Notes under the pieces: model-generated
What the model was told of the DNA's origin: nothing
Databases searched by the model: none
What the model saw: only the letters and a program-made list of their open reading frames with translations
Origin: Bacteroidota bacterium
GTDB lineage: Bacteria > Bacteroidota > Bacteroidia > J057
NCBI GenBank assembly: GCA_003696875.1
Contig: RFHL01001206.1
Coordinates: 1 to 12,020 of the forward strand
Length of the DNA: 12,020 nucleotides
Direction of reading: 5' to 3'
Part shown: positions 6,912 to 12,020 of the stretch, piece by piece
Position numbering within the stretch: the stretch's first letter is position 1
Layout: each line of letters opens with the position of its first letter
Translations under genes and position numbers: made by a program

Positions 6912-7361
6912 TCAGGCCAGATAATCCAGCAGGCCTTCGGGGTAAAGCCGGGCTTTCTTGCGGCGAAAATCGGCAATGGGCTTCCAAACGGCCCGAAAGG
7001 AGCCGCTTGCGGCGCCCGACCCTTCCAGGGTTTCGGCCTGGTACGCCTTCTTGTTGGCCAATTCGCCCTCAAAGATAAAAACGATCTCATGCCCCGCCTC
7101 TCCTTCATGCTGAAAGACATACTCCGCCGGTCCCAGGAAGGTCAGGTTTTTGATCTCTTCGCCCAGCTCTTCCCGGATCTCGCGCCGCACCGTCTCCCAA
7201 CTGTACTCGCCAAAGGCCATGCTCCCGCCGGGTGGGCGGTAGTAGGCTTCCTGCTTGTAGGGGTCGTAGCCTTCGGCTACCAGGATGGAGGCACCTTTCC
7301 GGAAAATGCACAGGGCAATCGGCCGGATTTGCTGCTGGGTCAGGGTTGACTGCATGGTCAT
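6912..7361 (-). CDS. NUDIX hydrolase
   Basis: NUDIX enzymes hydrolyse a nucleoside diphosphate linked to another group, and the substrate here cannot be told. Read from ATG 7361 the protein is 149 residues, a normal length for a single NUDIX domain. The Nudix box is clear: Gly46, then Glu52, then R60-E61-I62-R63-E64-E65-L66-G67, matching GX5EX7REUXEEXG except that the last hydrophobic position is Glu. The metal-binding glutamates are all present. An upstream TTG at 7391 would add ten residues, but ATG 7361 is preferred because the NUDIX fold starts soon after it (RPIALCIFR). It lies downstream of the EamA gene on the same strand with a gap of about 260 nt, so it probably has its own promoter. 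It is convergent with the cytochrome gene, 33 nt apart. Confidence 0.92.
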   Translation of the reverse strand: MTMQSTLTQQQIRPIALCIFRKGASILVAEGYDPYKQEAYYRPPGGSMAFGEYSWETVRREIREELGEEIKNLTFLGPAEYVFQHEGEAGHEIVFIFEGELANKKAYQAETLEGSGAASGSFRAVWKPIADFRRKKARLYPEGLLDYLA

Positions 7362-7622
7362 AAGAACTACTGGAATCAAGGACGGGAACAAGGGGAAAAT
7401 CGATTACAATACTAGAGAAATCCTTCTCCAGAATTAGACCCATTCCCCCTCTGGTGTTACAAAGGCTTGACCATGGATTATTGCCCCATTGGAACATATA
7501 TCAAGGCCTTACCGCTGCTTTTTCCTAACCAGCCCCTGGTTTCCCGCAAAAAATGGCCAAAACCTTACATTTTAGGACTGGTCATTTGCCCTTGATTGGG
7601 GACAGCTATGCGCCAAAGCATA
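7362..7622 (-). other. gap between the transporter and NUDIX genes
   Basis: No gene is seen. On the minus strand, after the transporter stop, an imperfect 9-bp stem (plus-strand arms 7551-7559 and 7579-7587, one mismatch) is followed by a short T-run and could be a weak terminator. No TAnnTTTG element was found for the NUDIX gene in this stretch. Confidence 0.3.
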
Positions 7623-8624
7623 CTAAACCACTTTATCCCGCTGCTGGGCTCGGCTGGTGGTGCGGCTCCAGTTGACAATCCCCACCCCTAAGAGGACCAA
7701 AAGCAGCGCCGCCACCTGCGGCATACCAATAGATTCATGGTCCAGTAAGCCCAGGACCAGCGCCACGACTGGCACCAGATACATCACCAAACTGGCAAAA
7801 ACCGGGCTGCTTATCCGCACAATCTCACTCAGCAGGATGAGCGCCAGGGCATTGCCCAGTAGCCCAAGGGTCGCAATAAATAACACCCCCTGCAGGTTGC
7901 CCTGATCTGCCAACGCCTGGGTAAAAAAGCCTGAATAGGCCAGGTACCCACTGGTCAGAGGCAAAATCAGGAGGAAAGACACCGAAGCAATCTCCAGGGT
8001 GGACAGCTTGCCCAGGCTATGCTTGAGCATATTGGTAAACAAGCCATTGGAGAGCGTGGCGAGGAGCGCCAGCAAGGCAAAAGGGTTGAGGGCCTCTAAA
8101 AAGGTACCCCGGAAAGCCAACAAAACCGAACCCGCAAGCCCGATCGCGAGCCCCGTGATCTGCTTGACCGTCCAGCTCTCCCGAAAAAGCAAAACCCCCA
8201 CCAGAAGGGTCATGATGGGGGTCATGGTGTATAGCGTGGCGTGGGTAGAACTCCCCAGCCCCAGCTGGGCCTTGGCGGTAAGGAAGGTGGTGAGGATGTT
8301 AGCAATCAGGGTAAAAAGAATCAAAGCCCCCCAGGTCTCCCGTGGAATCCGCCGGACAAAACGCAGAGAAAGGGGCAGCGTGACCAGGCCGGCAAAGAAC
8401 ATGCGGCCGGATGAGACTTGCAACGGGGCAAAATCCTCCAAGGCATATTTGAGCATGAGAAAGGAACTACCCCATATCAGGGCCAACATGATCATATACA
8501 CCCACAACAGAACGGTATCAGACAGTGACCGAAGACGTATCACAAGAGTGTGAATGGAAAGGAAAGCGAAAACAAGTGCAAGGGATCCCCAGTAAATCCT
8601 TCGAATAAAACGAAAAATTTCCAT
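7623..8624 (-). CDS. EamA/DMT-family transporter
   Basis: This inner-membrane protein of the drug/metabolite transporter superfamily is probably a metabolite or amino-acid exporter, although the substrate cannot be read from sequence. The core is about ten hydrophobic helices in two EamA halves. It begins LALIWGSSFLMLKYAL (about residues 47-62), contains SSTHATLYTMTPIMTLLVGVLL in the first half, and shows a matching SPVFASLVMYLVPVVALVLGLL in the second. Read from ATG 8624 it has 333 residues. From Met44 (8495) or Met46 (8489) it has 290 or 288, the usual family length. The extra N-terminal 43 residues include one more hydrophobic segment and come from AT-richer DNA, so the true start may be the internal one. 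It is divergent from the indoleamine dioxygenase gene across 96 nt. Confidence 0.9.
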   Translation of the reverse strand: MEIFRFIRRIYWGSLALVFAFLSIHTLVIRLRSLSDTVLLWVYMIMLALIWGSSFLMLKYALEDFAPLQVSSGRMFFAGLVTLPLSLRFVRRIPRETWGALILFTLIANILTTFLTAKAQLGLGSSTHATLYTMTPIMTLLVGVLLFRESWTVKQITGLAIGLAGSVLLAFRGTFLEALNPFALLALLATLSNGLFTNMLKHSLGKLSTLEIASVSFLLILPLTSGYLAYSGFFTQALADQGNLQGVLFIATLGLLGNALALILLSEIVRISSPVFASLVMYLVPVVALVLGLLDHESIGMPQVAALLLVLLGVGIVNWSRTTSRAQQRDKVV

Positions 8625-8633
8625 ATTCCGGCA

Positions 8634-8669
8634 TAATATGGGTTCGTTTATTTTTTTAAACCAATATTA
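8634..8669. promoter_or_regulatory. inverted repeat in the divergent EamA/IDO promoter gap
   Basis: Arms taatatgggtt (8634-8644) and aaccaatatta (8659-8669) are complementary at 10 of 11 positions, with a 14-nt AT-rich spacer. The element lies in the 96-bp gap between divergent genes, where a dimeric regulator could act on both. A near-match to a -7 element (TATTTTTT) starts at 8649. The gap is much more AT-rich than the flanking genes. Confidence 0.4.
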
Positions 8670-8720
8670 GAATTGAAAGAATAATCAATCATTTTTTATC
8701 TCAATTCCGCACTACCCTGT

Positions 8721-9857
8721 ATGAGCTCTTCCTTCCCTTCCGCCTCTGCCCAGGCGATTCTCAAGCGCTATTCGGTTCATCCGACGGCGGGTTTTCTGCC
8801 TGCCCGGCCGCCTCTACGGCGGCTACCCGGGGCCTTCCGGGCCTGGGAGGCCCTGGCCCGGGACCTGAGTGCCCGCCTGCAGGCAGGTTGCCTGCGCCCG
8901 GCAGTCGAGGCGCTGCCCATCCTTGATCCGACCCCCCTGCACAAGCTGCCCGCCCTGGAGCGGGCGATGCTTCTGCTATCCCTCTTTGCGCACGGCTACC
9001 TCCGCAGCCCGGAAGGGCCGCCTCTCCACACCCTCCCTGAGGCCCTGGCTCGCCCCTGGCTCGCCGTAGCCACCCGGCTGGGGCGCCCCCCTGTGCTCGC
9101 CCATGCCTCGCTGGTCTTGCAAAACTGGCGACTTCTGGACCCGGCCGGGCCCAGGCATGCCCACAACCTCGCCCCCCTGCAGATGTTTCTGGGGGGACAG
9201 GACGAGGCCTGGTTTTATACCCTGACCGTGGAAATCGAGGCCCGGGGGGCGGCGGCCCTGCTGCCGGCCGCCCGGCTGCGCCTGGCCCTCGATGCAGGCG
9301 ACAGCAAAGGGGCCTTCCAGGCCCTTACCCAGCTTTCGGTGGCCCTTCGGCCCCTGGCGCTCAGCCTGCAGCGCATGCGCGAGCGCTGTGAACCGGAAGG
9401 GTTCTACCATCGCATCCGACCCTTTCTGGCTTCGCTGGAGGCGGTCCACTACCAAGGCGTGACCCCCCCGGTGCGGTCTTACCCGGGCGGCAGCGCCGCC
9501 CAGAGCAGCCTCCTCCAGAGCATGGACGCCATTCTGGACGTCCCCCATGCCGAAGCGGCGGCCGGAGCCTATTTGCTGGCCATGCGGCAGCATATGCCAC
9601 CGGGGCACCGGGCCTTCATTCACTGGCTGGAGACCGCCCCGCGGGCCCGGGATTGGGCCCAGGGCCGCCTGGCTGAAGCCCGGCAGGCCTGCCTGGAGCC
9701 TCTGCTTGCCTTTCGGCAAGCCCATCTGCAAATCGCCACCCAATACATCACCGGCCCCGCCCGGGCGGCGGGGGAGGGACAAACGGGCACGGGCGGTACC
9801 GCGTTCATCCCCTTCCTCAAGACCGTCCGCAATGACACGGGAAAAGACCTGCGTTGA
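8721..9857 (+). CDS. indoleamine 2,3-dioxygenase-family heme protein
   Basis: Enzymes of this family use heme and O2 to open the indole ring of tryptophan, giving N-formylkynurenine, the first step of the kynurenine pathway. The 378 residues follow the family along their length: GFLPARPPLRRLP (24-36), AHASLVLQNWRLLDP (127-141), WFYTLTVEIEARGAA (164-178), GGSAAQSSLLQSMD (256-269), MRQHMPPGHRAFIHWLE (288-304), FRQAHLQIATQYI (331-343) and GTGGTAFIPFLKTVR (356-370). From memory of human IDO1, His335 matches the proximal heme ligand (His346) and Arg233 the substrate-carboxylate arginine (Arg231). Thr167 falls where IDO1 has Ser167, and Ala163 where it has Phe163. There is no signal peptide, so it should be cytoplasmic. 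ATG 8721 is the only sensible start. No other kynurenine gene is in the window. Tryptophan as substrate is inferred. Confidence 0.9.
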   Translation: MSSSFPSASAQAILKRYSVHPTAGFLPARPPLRRLPGAFRAWEALARDLSARLQAGCLRPAVEALPILDPTPLHKLPALERAMLLLSLFAHGYLRSPEGPPLHTLPEALARPWLAVATRLGRPPVLAHASLVLQNWRLLDPAGPRHAHNLAPLQMFLGGQDEAWFYTLTVEIEARGAAALLPAARLRLALDAGDSKGAFQALTQLSVALRPLALSLQRMRERCEPEGFYHRIRPFLASLEAVHYQGVTPPVRSYPGGSAAQSSLLQSMDAILDVPHAEAAAGAYLLAMRQHMPPGHRAFIHWLETAPRARDWAQGRLAEARQACLEPLLAFRQAHLQIATQYITGPARAAGEGQTGTGGTAFIPFLKTVRNDTGKDLR

Positions 9858-9863
9858 CTTTTA

Positions 9864-9933
9864 TTTATATTCGTTCCAAATTGCCGGAAACATTGTCCCC
9901 GGGCCAAGGTTCATTATTACAAACGAATATAAA
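9864..9933. promoter_or_regulatory. 12-bp-arm inverted repeat upstream of mrp
   Basis: Arms tttatattcgtt (9864-9875) and aacgaatataaa (9922-9933) are perfectly complementary, 46 nt apart, within the 122-nt gap between the dioxygenase stop and mrp. The arms are AT-rich in a GC-rich neighbourhood. It could be two half-sites for a regulator of mrp or a long stem-loop; it lacks a T-tract, so termination is less likely. Confidence 0.45.
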
Positions 9934-9979
9934 GCCCCGGCCCCGCCTAAATGGAGCCCCTTCCCAGCGATTACCGCCT

Positions 9980-11095
9980 ATGCTATTCAAAAAAGATAAA
10001 GGCATCACCGAAGAACAAGTCAAAGCGGCCCTCAGCCATGTGGACGATCCGGACCTCAAGAAGGACCTGATTACCCTGGGGATGGTCAAAGACATTGAAA
10101 TCAGCGGCAAGAGAGTGGCCTTCTCGGTGGTGCTTACCACCCCCGCCTGCCCGATGAAGGATGCCATCAAAAATGCCTGCATCAATGCTATCCACCTGAT
10201 GGTGGATAAGGAGGCAGAGGTCGCCGTAAACATGACCGCTCAGGTCACGGCCGATCAGAAAAACCGCGTCTTGCCACAGGTACGCAATGTGGTGGCGATT
10301 TCCTCCGGAAAAGGCGGCGTGGGTAAGTCCACCATCGCCGCCAATCTCGCGGTGGCCCTCGCCCGTACGGGCGCGCGCGTAGGCTTGGTCGATGCCGACA
10401 TCTACGGTCCTAGCCAGCCGATCATGTTCGGCTTTCAGGATGCCCGGCCTATGATGGAGAAGATCGGCGAACGCGACATGCTCGTCCCCTTTGAGCGACA
10501 CGGTGTGAAGTTGATGTCGGTCGGGGTCCTGGTCCCGGCCGATCAGGCGCTGGTTTGGCGCGGCCCCATGGCTTCCAAGGCGTTGCAGCAGATTATTTTT
10601 GACACCAACTGGGGCGAGATCGACTACCTCCTCATCGACCTGCCCCCGGGTACGGGCGATGTACACCTGACCCTCGTGCAGGCCTTACCGGTGACGGGAG
10701 CGGTGGTGATCACCACGCCCCAACAGGTGGCCGTCGCCGACGCCCGCAAGGGGGCCGAGATGTTTCGGAGCCCGCAGATCCAGGTACCCATCCTGGGGGT
10801 GATCGAAAACATGGCCTACTTTGTGCCGGATGACGCTCCGGATAAGCAGTACCACATCTTTGGGCAAGGGGGCGGCCAGGCCCTGGCCGATGCCCTGCAA
10901 AGCCCGCTGCTGGGACAGATTCCCATGCGCGAAGGCATGGCCGCGCGCAGCGATCAAGGGAGTCCCATCACCCTGATGGAGGATGATCTGCTTGGGGCTT
11001 CCTTTCATTCCCTGGCCCAGTCCCTGGCTCAGCAGGTAGCGATCCGTAACGCCCAAAAGCCTCCTACCCAGAAAGTAGAAATCACCACCGGCTAA
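9980..11095 (+). CDS. mrp: Mrp/NBP35-family iron-sulfur cluster carrier ATPase
   Basis: Mrp (ApbC) proteins are cytoplasmic P-loop ATPases that carry Fe-S clusters to target enzymes. From ATG 9980 the protein has 371 residues. The N-terminal MIP18/DUF59 domain covers about residues 8-88, with the conserved cysteine in TTPACPMKD (Cys57). The ATPase follows, with deviant Walker A GKGGVGKST (110-118), DADIYGPSQP (138-147) and Walker B YLLIDLPPGTGD (216-227). Where many Mrp proteins have a CxxC that bridges a cluster between subunits, this one reads ENMAYFVPDDAPDKQYHIFG (276-295) without cysteines, as I recall is usual in Bacteroidota. An upstream ATG at 9854 is rejected because it would run through the intergenic inverted repeat. 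A NifU-domain gene follows at 39 nt and is probably co-transcribed. Confidence 0.95.
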   Translation: MLFKKDKGITEEQVKAALSHVDDPDLKKDLITLGMVKDIEISGKRVAFSVVLTTPACPMKDAIKNACINAIHLMVDKEAEVAVNMTAQVTADQKNRVLPQVRNVVAISSGKGGVGKSTIAANLAVALARTGARVGLVDADIYGPSQPIMFGFQDARPMMEKIGERDMLVPFERHGVKLMSVGVLVPADQALVWRGPMASKALQQIIFDTNWGEIDYLLIDLPPGTGDVHLTLVQALPVTGAVVITTPQQVAVADARKGAEMFRSPQIQVPILGVIENMAYFVPDDAPDKQYHIFGQGGGQALADALQSPLLGQIPMREGMAARSDQGSPITLMEDDLLGASFHSLAQSLAQQVAIRNAQKPPTQKVEITTG

Positions 11096-11134
11096 CAACG
11101 GATCTGGCCCTTCTTACCGGATCTTATCTCTCCT

Positions 11135-11389
11135 ATGAATACCTACGACGAACTCAAACAACGTATAGAGCAAGCACTCGAATCCGTGCGGGACTACCTC
11201 CGCTCCGATGGCGGGGACGTGCGGGTCCACGCCATACATCCCGATACCGGGGTAGTGGAACTTGAGCTCCTGGGCAATTGTGAGTCCTGTAGCATGAGCA
11301 ACATGACCATGAAGGCAGGGTTGGAGCAGGTCATTTTCCGCAGTGCGCCAGAGATAAAAAAGGTGGTGGCCGTCAAGCCCGTTGCCTGA
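11135..11389 (+). CDS. NifU C-terminal domain (NFU) Fe-S scaffold protein
   Basis: This 84-residue protein is a stand-alone NifU C-terminal (NFU) domain, which holds a [4Fe-4S] cluster between two subunits and passes it to client proteins. The family features are RDYLRSDGGDVRVHAI (19-34) and the cluster-binding GNCESCSMSNMTMKAGLE (47-64), with Cys49 and Cys52 forming CxxC. Its length is typical of the minimal form, with no IscU-like or A-type domain attached. It follows mrp by 39 nt with no terminator between them and is itself followed by a strong terminator, so mrp and this gene probably form the end of one transcription unit. Because Mrp here lacks its own CxxC, this protein may supply cluster-holding cysteines to the pair, which is an inference. 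Confidence 0.94.
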   Translation: MNTYDELKQRIEQALESVRDYLRSDGGDVRVHAIHPDTGVVELELLGNCESCSMSNMTMKAGLEQVIFRSAPEIKKVVAVKPVA

Positions 11390-11442
11390 AGGTAGAAGTG
11401 CTTTCCTCTCAAAGGAGGAAAACTCGCTTTATTTCAATCCCT

Positions 11443-11474
11443 ACGCCTTTCCCTGTTGGGAGAGGCGTTTTTTG
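11443..11474 (+). terminator. intrinsic terminator after the NFU gene
   Basis: Arms acgcctttccc (11443-11453) and gggagaggcgt (11458-11468) form an 11-bp stem with one G-U pair and a 4-nt loop, followed directly by a T-run (11468-11473). This is a strong rho-independent terminator 53 nt after the NFU stop. A smaller 7-bp hairpin (tttcctc 11402-11408, gaggaaa 11415-11421) lies just before it. Confidence 0.88.
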
Positions 11475-11505
11475 TTGTCTGAGCAAAAGTTTGTCCTTAC
11501 ATTTG
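11471..11505 (+). promoter_or_regulatory. candidate Bacteroidota promoter for the downstream regulator
   Basis: A -7 element TACATTTG (11498-11505) matches TAnnTTTG exactly. A TTTG (11471-11474) lies 23 nt upstream, slightly longer than the usual -33 spacing. The upstream box overlaps the T-run of the preceding terminator. Transcription would start near 11512, leaving a leader of about 135 nt before ATG 11648, in which I see no clear structure. Confidence 0.5.
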
Positions 11506-11647
11506 ATAATTATAAAATTTCCGATAAGACCGAAATATTGCTCACCTGAAGCCCTTCATTTCCTCCCTCCCGAGCCACAATCTGCCTTTCTTATCTGATC
11601 CGGGTCCTGCCCCTAGCTTCATGCAGGGCCTCTAAAGCGCCTCGTTT

Positions 11648-12020
11648 ATGCCTTCCGACCCAAAAGGCTCACTCGATCAGGAGGTCCAAGGCCTGCTTTT
11701 CGACCGGATTAAGGAGCAATTGCTGCCTCACCAGTCTCTGGTGGATGAAATTTCTGATTTGCTGAACATTGCCGTGGATGGAGGCTACCGTCGAATCCGG
11801 AACGCCACGCCCCTGCGGCTCTGGGAAGCGGTAACGTTGTGCAAGCATTTTGGCCTCTCTCTGGACGAACTCTTTCTACAAGACAACGGTTCAGCAATCC
11901 GCTTTGTCCCGGGTGGGCTCCACACCACCGAGTTTGATCTGGAAAAATACCTGCAGGGGTTGCTGGGGTTGATTAGCCAGATGCAGCAACAAAGCCTACA
12001 AGAGGCTATTTTCTCCTCCA
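11648..12020 (+). CDS. putative helix-turn-helix transcriptional regulator (3' truncated by window edge)
   Basis: The frame is open from ATG 11648 to the window end, giving 124 residues of a longer protein. Residues of about 31-78 (SLVDEISDLLNIAVDGGYRR, then TPLRLWEAVTLCKHFGLSLDELF) read as a lambda-repressor-like DNA-binding helix-turn-helix, in the style of a group of Bacteroidota proteins with the pattern YrRIR-x-tPL-x-l-E-x-x-x-L-x-x-x-F-x-iSLDeLF. I recall these as uncharacterised regulators of a few hundred residues. After it, residues 97-124 are glutamine-rich and probably helical. Its target cannot be told. It has its own candidate promoter and sits behind a strong terminator, so it is a separate unit from mrp. 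Start codon choice is supported by the N-terminal extension reading as plausible coding sequence, but no ribosome-binding site is visible. Confidence 0.7.
   Translation, partial: MPSDPKGSLDQEVQGLLFDRIKEQLLPHQSLVDEISDLLNIAVDGGYRRIRNATPLRLWEAVTLCKHFGLSLDELFLQDNGSAIRFVPGGLHTTEFDLEKYLQGLLGLISQMQQQSLQEAIFSS

Noticed and set aside
7527..7541. Hairpin aaccag-ccc-ctggtt between the transporter and NUDIX genes
   Set aside because: Six-base stem with a three-base loop and no T-tract; easily found by chance.
9854..9979. N-terminal extension of mrp from ATG 9854
   Set aside because: It would overlap the dioxygenase stop and be translated from the inverted repeat; Mrp similarity begins just after ATG 9980.

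Overview
The window is GC-rich bacterial DNA that reads as Bacteroidota, possibly a high-GC Saprospiria/Lewinella-like lineage. Three things suggest this. None of the clear genes has a Shine-Dalgarno GGAGG in front of its start. Copies of the Bacteroidota -7 promoter element TAnnTTTG sit upstream of several genes (2733, 4614, 11498). The Mrp protein is of the kind that lacks the C-terminal CxxC, as I recall from Bacteroidota. The phylum call is an inference and the class is a guess.

Layout. Positions 1-2307 (+) hold the 3' part of gpmI (glycolytic phosphoglycerate mutase), an unidentified lipoprotein and crcB (fluoride channel), all with overlapping ends. Positions 2308-2799 hold no gene but much structure: an AT-rich tract, a good intrinsic terminator, a near-perfect inverted repeat, a perfect 34-bp palindrome and a -7 element. 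Positions 2800-4599 (+) hold a thioredoxin-family redoxin and pabB (folate pathway), 6 nt apart. Positions 4632-6878 (+) hold a large lipoprotein with a beta-propeller, a helical repeat region and a cytochrome c domain. Positions 6912-8624 (-) hold a NUDIX hydrolase and an EamA-type transporter. Positions 8721-9857 (+) hold an indoleamine 2,3-dioxygenase-type heme protein, divergent from the transporter. Positions 9980-11389 (+) hold mrp and a NifU C-terminal domain protein, an iron-sulfur cluster pair that ends at a strong terminator. Positions 11648-12020 (+) hold the start of a probable DNA-binding regulator that runs off the window.

The genes are mostly housekeeping (glycolysis, folate, Fe-S assembly) mixed with single accessory genes. 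I see no transposase, integrase, CRISPR array, phage gene or RNA gene. The points most worth checking are the indoleamine dioxygenase beside a divergent exporter with an inverted repeat between them, the 12-bp-arm inverted repeat before mrp, and the palindrome-rich gap at 2308-2799. I did not find a multi-gene system that I could defend as new.
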